Source of the DNA: Latescibacteria bacterium UBA6620
GTDB lineage: Bacteria; Latescibacterota; UBA2968
Assembly: GCA_002433075.1 (NCBI GenBank)
Contig: DJHM01000034.1
Location: 210,867 to 274,866 of the forward strand
Direction: 5' to 3'
DNA length: 64,000 nt
The notes below the pieces were generated by a model that worked only from the letters and a program-made list of their open reading frames with translations, did not search any database and had not been told where the DNA came from. Below, one piece after another: positions 1 to 8,434 of the stretch; within the stretch, counting starts at the first letter, position 1; each line of letters opens with the position of its first letter. The position numbers and the translations under genes were made by a program.

Positions 1-1
1 G

Positions 2-139
2 AAGGCCTATCTCATCGACTTGTTCCAGCAGATGATCGAAGACGGTCAACCCCTCACGGCTTCTCTCACACATGGGGGATACATGGAGATCGACACCAAC
101 CAGGACTTCCAGATCGCACGGGAGGAGTGGGAGGGATGA
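2..139 (+). CDS. Nucleotidyltransferase, C-terminal end (partial)
   Basis: Only the last 45 residues are inside the window. The tail with GGYMEIDT followed by an acidic, amphipathic end resembles the C-terminus of NTP-transferase family proteins (LicC or sugar-phosphate nucleotidyltransferase type), where an 'E/V-D-T' strand precedes the last helix. The substrate cannot be told from this piece. Its TGA overlaps the ATG of the next gene (ATGA), so the two are probably translationally coupled. Identity is inferred from a short segment. Confidence 0.55.
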   Translation, partial: KAYLIDLFQQMIEDGQPLTASLTHGGYMEIDTNQDFQIAREEWEG

Positions 140-1191
140 ATACGCCTCTCTTTCCAGCCAGCGTCGTCGGCAGCATGCCCCGGTCCCAATTCGTTCGTGA
201 CCTGCTCGATCCCGCCACCGCCCCGGAGGATCCAGCCGTCCTCAACCGACGCATGGATGCTGCCGTCGACTACATCGTCTCTCTCCAGGAAGCGGCCGGA
301 CTGGACGTCGTCTCAGATGGCGAGTACCGCAGACGCTCCTACATCGGCATCATCGCCGACGTGGCGAGCGGGTTCCATCTCGAACGAAAAGACGGTGTAT
401 GGTGGCACACGGTCGTCGACCGCCTGGACCACACCCTGCCCGGTCTCGCCGCGCGGGAAGCCGAGTATCTCAAGTCTCGTACCGACCGAACGATCAAGGT
501 CTGTCTCCCTTCCCCCTATCTCCTCGCCCAGCGAATGTGGGATCCGGAGCGATCGGCGACCGCCTACCCTACACGGGTCGATTTCATGGATGCCCTGGTC
601 CCCATCCTTCGCGAGGAGGTACAGCTCCTCCGCAAAGCCGGCGCGGATATCGTCCAGTTCGACGATCCCCATCTGTGTCTGTTTGTCGATGACCAGGTTC
701 GGAAGGAATACGACGATCCGGATGCCGAAATCGAACTGTGTGTCGATCATCTCAACCGGATTCTTGACGGGATCGACCGCATCACCCGCTGTATTCATCT
801 CTGTCGGAGGAACAAAGGCCGATCCGGCTGGGTCGGCGAGGGGGGATACGGACCCATCCTGCCTGCACTTCAATCCCTGAACGTCGATCAGTACGTCATG
901 GAATTCACGATCCCCGTGGCTGGAGATCTGGATGTGCTGAGGGAACTTCCGGAAGGGTCACAGGTGGGACTGGGATGCGTCGATTGCCGGGGCGAAGTCA
1001 TCGATCCCGTGGACGAAATCGTCGATCGTGTCGAGAGCGCGCTCGAGCATCTGTCTCCCAACCAGATCTACCTCAATCCCGATTGTGGATTCGCGCCGGG
1101 TAACGCGGCCGATATCCCGATCGACGAGGCCTATTCGAAGCTCTGCAATGAGGCCAAAGCGGCTGCCGTCCTCCGTGAGCGTCACGGCTGA
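136..1191 (+). CDS. MetE-like cobalamin-independent methionine synthase family protein
   Basis: A protein of 351 residues resembling the C-terminal catalytic (UROD/MetE-like) TIM barrel, without the N-terminal half of full MetE. The zinc-ligand pattern is visible: His and Cys in IHLC (about residues 221 and 223), a Glu in the next strand block (EFTIP, about 255) and a Cys in NPDCGF (about 316). In the family these bind Zn and activate a thiol for methyl transfer. Stand-alone versions act on varied methyl donors, so the substrate is open. The ATG start is chosen because GGAGGAG lies about 8 nt upstream and it overlaps the preceding stop. An in-frame GTG lies 9 nt earlier. Confidence 0.82.
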   Translation: MNTPLFPASVVGSMPRSQFVRDLLDPATAPEDPAVLNRRMDAAVDYIVSLQEAAGLDVVSDGEYRRRSYIGIIADVASGFHLERKDGVWWHTVVDRLDHTLPGLAAREAEYLKSRTDRTIKVCLPSPYLLAQRMWDPERSATAYPTRVDFMDALVPILREEVQLLRKAGADIVQFDDPHLCLFVDDQVRKEYDDPDAEIELCVDHLNRILDGIDRITRCIHLCRRNKGRSGWVGEGGYGPILPALQSLNVDQYVMEFTIPVAGDLDVLRELPEGSQVGLGCVDCRGEVIDPVDEIVDRVESALEHLSPNQIYLNPDCGFAPGNAADIPIDEAYSKLCNEAKAAAVLRERHG

Positions 1192-1231
1192 CATCCGCGC
1201 CAAGTCTTACGCCTTCTCGAGCCATTCAGCC

Positions 1232-1750
1232 GTGACTACAGAAGTACAGATTGCCACCCCTGCCAGAACTCGAAAAACATCTGCCTTCGTGCTGTTCTCG
1301 ACCTGGGATTCCGAACGCGACGCCAGCGAGTTCGAGACCGCTTACAACACGGTTGTACAACGGAAACATCCCCTGACCCAGAGCGATGTCAGGGTGGAAC
1401 GGCAGGGACTCGATGTGCTGGTCGTCGAGTCCTCGTTCGATCTCGATGGCCGGTTCAACTACCTCGGCAAGGTCCGAAACCCACCCGCGATCCCACAACC
1501 CGATCTCGACCTGTCGGCCGCGTTGTTCGACTTCGACGGGAACCTCGAGATGGGATTCGGCGACTTCCTCCTGTTCGCGGCGGCGTTCGGCCAACGCGAG
1601 AGCGATTTGGGTTTCGATGCCACCTTCGATACCAACGCGGATGGAATGGTCGGCTTCACTGATTTCATCAACTTCGCTTCCGTGTTCGGACAGGCCGTCG
1701 AAGCCGCGGGCAAGCCGGTTGGCCCACACCTTCTGACACCCGTCTGGTAG
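1232..1750 (+). pseudogene. C-terminal remnant of a secreted protein with a dockerin-like pair
   Basis: About 172 residues with no recognisable N-terminus or signal peptide. The first part (FSTWDSERDASEFETAY) resembles the last strand-helix block of secreted proteins seen in related genomes. The end carries two EF-hand/dockerin-like loops (DFDGNLEMGFGDF and DTNADGMVGFTDF). These match the spacing of the dockerin-like module in the large surface protein at about 46.8 kb. The open frame runs back into the MetE-like gene in another frame and has no convincing start there. I read it as the tail left after a deletion, although a short GTG-initiated protein is possible. Confidence 0.55.
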
Positions 1751-1764
1751 CGGCAGAATCGTCT

Positions 1765-2568
1765 TTACCGCCCCACAGCCTCGTAAATCACAGGTGTCAC
1801 AGGTGTGTCGATAATCTCGCCCACTTTCACGCCTGGACACCAGATCGCCGCCTGCTGGTGCGGATTGTCTTCTTCCTTCATCCGCATATCGACGTCCATA
1901 TAGATCATCGTCATCGCCTCTCGATCGCGTTCCGTTCGGTTCCCCGCTGCCCTGTGAAACGTCCATCCGTAGTGAAAGCTCACGTCCCCACGTGAGAACG
2001 TTTGCTCGATCGTCGTTTTCCCCGCGGACCGCAATACGTCTTCGATTCGGACTTCGCTCTCGTCGCTGATGTTCAGATCCCGGCCTTCGGTCACCCAATG
2101 GCTGCCCTCCGAAAAAGCGATCGGCCCCATTTCGGCCAATGTGTCCTGAAGCGGTATCCAGACCGTACAGCAACGGTCGGTCGCGAAAGGCCAGTAGTAC
2201 TGGTCCGCGTGCCACGGCGTAAATCCTCCCCCCGCTTCCTTGAAGAGCGCTTGATCGTGATACAACCGGACGCCGCGCGTACCCATCAGCTCCGCCGCAA
2301 TTCGTGCCAGTCGTTTGCCGAAGACGAATCGTTTCGCCTCCTCACTTTCCTTCCACAGGTTAATCACCTGAATGAACGCCTGTTGCCGGGTGGACCGCTC
2401 TTCCATCGGCAGCGTTTGCGTGTTCCGTTCATGTACGATCCGCGAAAACTCCGGACCGAAACGATCCAGGACCTCCACGGGAAGCACACCTTCGAGCTTG
2501 ATGAAGCCCCGCTCACGGAACGCGGCGATCTGGTCGTTCCTCAAAGAATTCGGCGAGTCTATGTCGTC
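1765..2568 (-). CDS. Phytanoyl-CoA dioxygenase (PhyH) family protein
   Basis: 267 residues of the Fe(II)/2-oxoglutarate-dependent PhyH fold. The HxD pair of the iron triad is in FTPWHADQYY (about residue 121). The distal His (FHRAAGNRTERDR) is followed by Arg residues that would hold 2-oxoglutarate. PhyH-family enzymes hydroxylate or degrade diverse small molecules; the substrate is unknown. The internal ATG starting MDDIDS is preferred because GAGG lies at suitable spacing and family members begin just before the DQIAAFRERGF helix. It is transcribed divergently from the PQQ-propeller gene and converges on the remnant downstream. Confidence 0.85.
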   Translation of the reverse strand, partial: DDIDSPNSLRNDQIAAFRERGFIKLEGVLPVEVLDRFGPEFSRIVHERNTQTLPMEERSTRQQAFIQVINLWKESEEAKRFVFGKRLARIAAELMGTRGVRLYHDQALFKEAGGGFTPWHADQYYWPFATDRCCTVWIPLQDTLAEMGPIAFSEGSHWVTEGRDLNISDESEVRIEDVLRSAGKTTIEQTFSRGDVSFHYGWTFHRAAGNRTERDREAMTMIYMDVDMRMKEEDNPHQQAAIWCPGVKVGEIIDTPVTPVIYEAVGR

Positions 2569-2730
2569 CATTGGCACCCTCGCTGGAGACTGTCCATACA
2601 CCGGTTTCCCGGTGGCGGTGATTCAACCTCGATCGACGTCACGGATGGTCATATTCGATTGGGTTCACTATCATGTGTCGCCGGGCTGTCGTGACCAACG
2701 TCCGTTTCGACCCGCAGAACAGGAGACCCA

Positions 2731-4068
2731 ATGATCCTTTCCATCCTCGTTTCCCTGTGCGTTACCGCATCCGACTGGCCGCAATGGCGCGGCGCTGACA
2801 TGAACGGCATCAGCCCCGCAGAGGATGTGCCCTCGGAATGGAGTGCCCGGAAGAACATCGTGTGGAAGGCCGAAATGCCGACCTGGAGCGGCGGCACCCC
2901 GGTCATTTACGGCGACTGGATCTTCCTCACCTCTCCGAGCAAGCCCGATCCCGAGCCCAAACGCGTAGAAGAACCCGACCCGGAGCCTCAGCAAGGCCGC
3001 CGTCGACGACGGCGTGGTCCGAGTCGCAATCCCGGCGGGCACGAATTGTTCCTCCTCGCCTACTCACGGACGGACGGCGCAGAAAAATGGCGAGCCGTTG
3101 TCGACACAGGCAATGAACTACACCGCAAGCACAACAACACGTCACCCTCGCCCGTCACGGACGGTAAGCACGTATGGATCGTTACCGGGACCGGTCAGGT
3201 TGCGGCTTACACCGTCGAAGGCAAGCGGGTCTGGACCTTCAATCTACAGGATGTCTACGGCGACTTCGGGCTCAACTGGGGTTATGCCTCTTCGCCCCTG
3301 CTCTACGAAGACAAACTCATCATCCAGATTCTTCACGGGATGCATACGGACCTTCCCTCCTACGTGGCCGCCTACGACAGATTAACCGGGAAACGACTCT
3401 GGAAACAGATCCGTCCAACGGACGCCCCTCGTGAGTCTCCCGATGCGTACACGACACCCGTCGTCCTCACCACGGGTGGCAAAGACCAGATCGTCATCTC
3501 CGGTGCGGACAATGTCACTGGTCACGATCCTGACACGGGCGAAGAGCTCTGGCGATCGGGGGGCATGAATCCCGACGGCAGCGACTTCCAACGGATCGTA
3601 GGATCGCCCGTTACCGCCGACGGCATCGTCTACGCCACATCCAATAAGAAGCCGATTCTGGCGATTCGGGGGGGCGGCACGGGCGACATCACGACCAGCC
3701 ACCGCGTCTGGTCCTACGAAGGCCCGGGTGCGCCTGATGTCCCCTCCTCCGTGACGGATGGAATCCATTATTATATGGTCGACGATCGTGGCCTAGTCAG
3801 CTGCCTGGACGCCAAATCCGGCGAAACCATCTGGGGCCCCGAGCGAACCGCGCAAGGCACGGTCAGCTCGTCGCTCGTCCTGGCGGATGACAAACTCTTC
3901 ATTCTGAACGAGAACGGCGTCACGACCGTGGTCCAGGCCGGTCCCGTCTACAAGCTGCTCGCGACGAACGAACTTGACGGCAGCTACACGCTGTCCTCCC
4001 CTGCCGTCGCCGGAAACCAGATCTTCATCCGCACCGGCAACTACCTCTACTGCATCGGCGAAGGATGA
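2731..4068 (+). CDS. PQQ-like (BamB-type) beta-propeller protein, exported
   Basis: 445 residues with a short hydrophobic signal segment (about 1-13) followed by the SDWPQWRG motif that opens many exported PQQ-like propellers in Planctomycetes and related phyla. Tryptophan-docking repeats of the type AYDRLTGKRLWK and CLDAKSGETIWG recur along the chain, as expected for 7-8 blades. A charged Arg/Pro-rich insertion lies near residues 75-95. Such proteins are usually periplasmic scaffolds rather than true quinoprotein dehydrogenases. AGGAG lies 7 nt upstream of the ATG. The stop overlaps the sulfatase start (ATGA), implying joint expression. Confidence 0.85.
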   Translation: MILSILVSLCVTASDWPQWRGADMNGISPAEDVPSEWSARKNIVWKAEMPTWSGGTPVIYGDWIFLTSPSKPDPEPKRVEEPDPEPQQGRRRRRRGPSRNPGGHELFLLAYSRTDGAEKWRAVVDTGNELHRKHNNTSPSPVTDGKHVWIVTGTGQVAAYTVEGKRVWTFNLQDVYGDFGLNWGYASSPLLYEDKLIIQILHGMHTDLPSYVAAYDRLTGKRLWKQIRPTDAPRESPDAYTTPVVLTTGGKDQIVISGADNVTGHDPDTGEELWRSGGMNPDGSDFQRIVGSPVTADGIVYATSNKKPILAIRGGGTGDITTSHRVWSYEGPGAPDVPSSVTDGIHYYMVDDRGLVSCLDAKSGETIWGPERTAQGTVSSSLVLADDKLFILNENGVTTVVQAGPVYKLLATNELDGSYTLSSPAVAGNQIFIRTGNYLYCIGEG

Positions 4069-5378
4069 CCCCGACCCGTCGCGATTTCCTGAAGCAGGGC
4101 AGTGCGGCCCTCGCCGCCTCTCTCGTGGGCAAGGTGGCATCGGTACAGGCAGCGCCAGCGCCCAACCTGCTCTTCATCCTTACAGATCAGCATCGCCGCG
4201 ACGGCGTCGGGGCCTACGGCAAGCCCAGTGTCCTCACGCCGAATCTCGACCGCATCGCCAGCGAGGGGATCCGTCTCGATCGGGCGTACACGGCGCAGCC
4301 GGTCTGTTCTCCCAATCGTGCCAGCATCCTGTCCGGCCTGTATCCGCACCGTCACGGCGTGCGGGAGAATAACTGGCCTCTGAGTCCGGACGTGCACATC
4401 CTGCCGCACCTGCTTCAGGCGAATGCATACCGGACGGGCTACTTCGGGAAATGGCATCTCGGCGATCCCGCCCGAGTCGCCTACGACGTCATGCCCTCAT
4501 ACGAACGGGACGGGCGAGGCGGTGGGAGCGCCTCTGGATGGGCCCACTACTACACGATCGACGACCAGAAGGTCTACCAGACGGACGTCATCTCACGCGA
4601 CATCGGTGACTTCATCCGAACATCCGACAAACCCTTCTACGCGGTTGCTTCCTTCTATCCCCCGCATCCACCTTACTCGGTGCCAAAGCGTTACGAGGAG
4701 ATGTATCGTGAGCTCTATCCCGAAGACCAGAACCGCCGTCGGTATTATGCGATGTGTACGGCGGTCGACGATGCGGTCGGCCATCTGTTGGAAACGCTCG
4801 AGGCGAAGGAGATTGCCGACAACACGCTTGTCGTTTTCACGACCGAGCACGGCCATTACTTCGACCGTCGCTGGAACAATCACAGCAAGCGATCGTGCTA
4901 CGACGTCGCTGCTCGCATTCCGCTCCTGATGCGTTTCCCCGGTCACATCCCAGACGGCCAGGAATCAACGGCCCTGTTCAGCCACGCCGACCTTTTTCCC
5001 ACCCTTGCCGGCCTTCTCGGCTTAGCGCCACCGGAGGTTGACGGGATCGACCAGAGCGATCTTCTCCAGGGGAAGACCGAAGCCACGCGCGACTACCTGT
5101 CCATCGTCAACGTCCCGCGTCCTGATCGAACGTCCAAACCGCACGACGGTCCAATGCCAGGCGAGGAACGTTGCGTCCGAACGAACGACTGGAAGTTGAT
5201 CCTGTCCCGCGATCGTGCACCTGAGCTGTATCATCCTGACAACGATCCCGAGGAGCGGGACAACGTGTGGTCATCGCACAGAGACACTGAAGTCGTCGGA
5301 AGCCTCAAAGCCCATCTTTCAGAGTGGGCATCCGCGACGAACGACCCGCTCACACCCCGGTTGTTATCTTCCCTGTAA
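4065..5378 (+). CDS. Sulfatase (arylsulfatase family), Tat-exported
   Basis: 437 residues. The N-terminus has a twin-arginine signal (RRDFLK plus an Ala-rich hydrophobic stretch), so export in folded form is likely. The alkaline-phosphatase-like core opens with LFILTDQHR. The formylglycine site is CSPNRA near residue 82, a C-x-P-x-R type with Asn where Ser is common. The late metal/active-site segment includes TTEHGHYFDRR and a Lys/His-containing NNHSKRS. Sulfatases hydrolyse sulfate esters. Next to a mannonate-dehydratase-like gene this suggests use of sulfated, uronate-containing polysaccharides (inference). No maturase is in the window. Confidence 0.9.
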   Translation: MTPTRRDFLKQGSAALAASLVGKVASVQAAPAPNLLFILTDQHRRDGVGAYGKPSVLTPNLDRIASEGIRLDRAYTAQPVCSPNRASILSGLYPHRHGVRENNWPLSPDVHILPHLLQANAYRTGYFGKWHLGDPARVAYDVMPSYERDGRGGGSASGWAHYYTIDDQKVYQTDVISRDIGDFIRTSDKPFYAVASFYPPHPPYSVPKRYEEMYRELYPEDQNRRRYYAMCTAVDDAVGHLLETLEAKEIADNTLVVFTTEHGHYFDRRWNNHSKRSCYDVAARIPLLMRFPGHIPDGQESTALFSHADLFPTLAGLLGLAPPEVDGIDQSDLLQGKTEATRDYLSIVNVPRPDRTSKPHDGPMPGEERCVRTNDWKLILSRDRAPELYHPDNDPEERDNVWSSHRDTEVVGSLKAHLSEWASATNDPLTPRLLSSL

Positions 5379-5412
5379 CACGAAACGCTATTATTTCCTG
5401 ATGGAGACAAAC

Positions 5413-6441
5413 ATGCCTGAATCGATCGCTGGCGCCGTGTGGGATCCCGAAGCGCCCCGTATGCACGTCGGTACCCAACGTTTTGACGTCACCGACGAAC
5501 ACCTGGGTTTTCTCGCCCGTTGCGGTGTTAACGCGATGGCCGCCAACGACATCACTTTCCATCGGGACATCGGCTGGGATGTCGACGAACTCGCGGCCAA
5601 GAAAGCGAAGGCCGCCGAATACGGCGTCGACCTGGAAATGGTCGCGCTGCCCCTCCACGCCCTCAGCGATGACGGCGAGTGGGTTCCGCACTACATGCGC
5701 GGGAACAGGGACAAGGGTGAGAAGGAAGTCGAGCTCGTCTGCAAGATGGTCAGGGCCGCCGGAGAAGCGGGCATCCCGGCCATCAAATACTTCCTCTGCG
5801 AAATGGAGAACCAGCGAACAGAAGCCGTTCCCCTCGGGCGAGGGGACGTTCGCTACTCGACGTGGGATCTTTCGAAGGCCGACGCCGAAACCCAACGGTG
5901 GGAGGAACCGGTTTCAGCCGAGCAGAACTGGGAACGCGTCACGTTCTTTCTCGAACGCGTCATCCCCGTTGCCGAGGCGAGCAAAGTCCGGATGGCCTGC
6001 CATCCGTGCGACCCGTTCCTGCCGGCCGGTTACAAGGGCGTCGACCGTGTCCTCGGCGGCTTCGACGGCTTCCGGCACTTCATCGACATCTGCCCCAGCG
6101 ACTACCACGGTCTCAACCTCTGCCTCGGCTGTATGGCCGAAAGCGTGAAGAATCCACGCGAGGAAGTCCCCAACATCATCCGCTACTTCGGTGAACGCCG
6201 TAAGATCCACCTCATCCACTTCCGCAACATCATCGGCGGCCAGCACAAGTTCCAGGAAGTGTATCCCGACGAAGGGGATATGGATATGTTCGCGCTCGCG
6301 GAGGCCCTCCGGGACGTCGGATACCCGCATATGATGGTTCCCGACCACGCTCCTCAGCACGACGCGCCCGGCCACTTCGAACAGGCCTTTGCGTATCAGT
6401 TCGGGTTCATCAAGTCGACGATTCAGGCCGTCAACAGATAG
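5413..6441 (+). CDS. Mannonate dehydratase (UxuA)-like TIM-barrel protein
   Basis: 342 residues resembling UxuA, which converts D-mannonate to 2-keto-3-deoxygluconate. Family landmarks include HPCDPF (about 196), a KIHLIHFRN strand (about 269), DEGDMDM and the PDHAP segment (about 309), which hold the metal-binding His and Cys residues. The protein is slightly shorter than E. coli UxuA (394 aa), so it could be a paralogue acting on another acid sugar. The second ATG is chosen because GGAG sits 6 nt before it; the ATG 12 nt earlier has no ribosome site. It follows the sulfatase by 34 nt on the same strand. Confidence 0.78.
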   Translation: MPESIAGAVWDPEAPRMHVGTQRFDVTDEHLGFLARCGVNAMAANDITFHRDIGWDVDELAAKKAKAAEYGVDLEMVALPLHALSDDGEWVPHYMRGNRDKGEKEVELVCKMVRAAGEAGIPAIKYFLCEMENQRTEAVPLGRGDVRYSTWDLSKADAETQRWEEPVSAEQNWERVTFFLERVIPVAEASKVRMACHPCDPFLPAGYKGVDRVLGGFDGFRHFIDICPSDYHGLNLCLGCMAESVKNPREEVPNIIRYFGERRKIHLIHFRNIIGGQHKFQEVYPDEGDMDMFALAEALRDVGYPHMMVPDHAPQHDAPGHFEQAFAYQFGFIKSTIQAVNR

Positions 6442-6449
6442 ACAGTCTC

Positions 6450-8378
6450 TCAGTCCGCGCTACCCATATACTTCGCGAACCAGTCCACCGTTCGCTGATG
6501 GTATTCCACACGGAACTTCGGGTGCCCACTCGCCCGAAGCCCGTGTGACTCGCCAGGGAAGCGAACGAACTCGACTTCCTTTCCCTGTCGCTTGATCGCT
6601 GTGAAGTATTGTTCCGTCTGCTCGATGGGACAGCGATAGTCCTCCTCGCCACACAGCAGAAGCACTGGCGTCTGCACTTCGCTCGCGTATCGAATGGGCG
6701 ATCGGTCGAACAGGACCTCGGGAGGATCCAGGGCGGACCCGCCAAACTGGTTCTCACCGAAATGCACCCCGATGTCCGACGTGCCCCAGAAGCTGTAAAG
6801 ATTCGTCACCGGCGCACTCGAAACCGCGGCCTTGAAGCGGTGATCTTGTCCAATGATCCAGCACGTCATGAACCCGCCGTAGCTAGAACCGTGCACGCCC
6901 AGCCGCTCCGAATTCACATATGGTCGCTCGCACATCAGATCGACCGCCTTCATCAGATCCAGGTAATCTTCGCCGCCCCAATCGCGCAGCACGGCTTTCA
7001 TGAAATCCGGCCCGTAGGAGGACGAGCCTCGTGGATTGACCATCAGCACGATCGCGCCGAATCCCGCCAGGACCTGTAACGTCCCGCTGTAGACGTCCGC
7101 GAACCGACCGTTCGGTCCCCCGTGAATGTCCAGAATCAGCGGCCAGCGCTCCGACGGGTCGAATCCCGGAGGGAACAGCACGCGCGCCTCGATCGTTTCT
7201 CCCGCCCGCTCGAACGTGAACTTCTCGACGACGGCCGGTGGGTATTGCTGGAGGATCGAGGCGTTGAACGACGTCCTCACCGTCACGCCACCATCCGCCA
7301 GGTCGACCGTCGCAATCTCTTCCGGGGCACGATCGGTCGCCGCCTTCACGATCGCGCATTTACGACCTTCGTCGATCGCCAACGCCGTGAACGTCCCCTC
7401 CCACGCTGCCGCCGTTTCAACCGGTCCACCTGCAGCCGACGCGCGGCACAGGGCGGAAACACCCGCGTGTTCTCCAACGAAGAGAATTCGATCCTCCGCT
7501 ACCCACGATCGCCTGTCAATCTCGACCACCGTGTGAACGTCATCCGATACACAGCGGGCGGGCGCATCTTCCTGGAGCACATAGAGCCACGACTGACGGC
7601 CGTCCCACACATCCTCGTCGTGAGAGCCCATCGCGGCCAGTCGCTTCCCGTCCGGTGACCATGCCAGTTCGTTCGCCCGGCTCAACCCTTCTGACCAGCA
7701 TACCGCGGCTCCGTCCCCCAGCGGCATCACGTGCACTTCCGAACGCTTGCTGACGTCACGTTCAACTACCGCATCGCTGACGAAGGCGATTCTCGTTCCA
7801 TCGGGTGACCAGGCCGGCGCGATCTGATTCCCGTCGCCCTTCGTGAGCTGTCGATGGGCGCCCGTTTCCACCTCCACAACGAATAACCGGGAGAACGCAT
7901 CGCCTCGCCAACCCGAGCCATCGTCGCGATATCGGATTCGACGAGCGACCAACGATCGAGGCCCTACCGTTTCTTCCCCATTTGGCAGATCCGGGTCCAC
8001 CTCCGAGACGACAACAAGCTTTCCCCCATCTGGCGACCAGGCGAAGTCTTGAACACCCCCAGGGAGACCCGTCAGCTGTTTCGCCTCACCCCCGTCCAAC
8101 GGGATCAGCCAGATCTGGTTACCGTGCGCCTCCCCCGGCCGAAGAAATGCGATCGTCGATCCATCCGGCGAGAAACGTGGGTGACCATCATTCGGCCCTG
8201 CCGTGAACGATTCCGGATTGCCATCCGGCACCGCCTGACGCACGAGACTGGATCGCGATTCCATCTCGGCACGTTCCACGATCGTCCGTACATAAATAAC
8301 CGACGATCCGTCTGGTCCGATCGTCGGGTCGTCCAGCGACACGATGTCGAGTACGTTTTCAGGTCTGAATGGGGCCAT
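6450..8378 (-). CDS. S9 family prolyl oligopeptidase / acylaminoacyl-peptidase
   Basis: 642 residues. The N-terminal half is a WD40/PD40-like propeller with repeats of the type HPRFSPDGSTIAFL and FAWSPDGGKLVVV. The C-terminal half is an alpha/beta hydrolase with the nucleophile in GSSYGGF (about residue 499), the Asp in GEEDYRCP (about 579) and the His in GESHGL (about 609). No signal peptide is seen, so it is probably cytoplasmic. It cleaves short peptides at their N-terminal or post-proline bonds. GGAGG stands 6 nt upstream of the ATG. It converges on the UxuA-like gene with only 8 nt between stops. Confidence 0.9.
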   Translation of the reverse strand: MAPFRPENVLDIVSLDDPTIGPDGSSVIYVRTIVERAEMESRSSLVRQAVPDGNPESFTAGPNDGHPRFSPDGSTIAFLRPGEAHGNQIWLIPLDGGEAKQLTGLPGGVQDFAWSPDGGKLVVVSEVDPDLPNGEETVGPRSLVARRIRYRDDGSGWRGDAFSRLFVVEVETGAHRQLTKGDGNQIAPAWSPDGTRIAFVSDAVVERDVSKRSEVHVMPLGDGAAVCWSEGLSRANELAWSPDGKRLAAMGSHDEDVWDGRQSWLYVLQEDAPARCVSDDVHTVVEIDRRSWVAEDRILFVGEHAGVSALCRASAAGGPVETAAAWEGTFTALAIDEGRKCAIVKAATDRAPEEIATVDLADGGVTVRTSFNASILQQYPPAVVEKFTFERAGETIEARVLFPPGFDPSERWPLILDIHGGPNGRFADVYSGTLQVLAGFGAIVLMVNPRGSSSYGPDFMKAVLRDWGGEDYLDLMKAVDLMCERPYVNSERLGVHGSSYGGFMTCWIIGQDHRFKAAVSSAPVTNLYSFWGTSDIGVHFGENQFGGSALDPPEVLFDRSPIRYASEVQTPVLLLCGEEDYRCPIEQTEQYFTAIKRQGKEVEFVRFPGESHGLRASGHPKFRVEYHQRTVDWFAKYMGSAD

Positions 8379-8434
8379 ACGAAGCCTCCGTTTTTACCGC
8401 CTCTGGATGCCGACAGCTATCGGCGCTCACGCAC

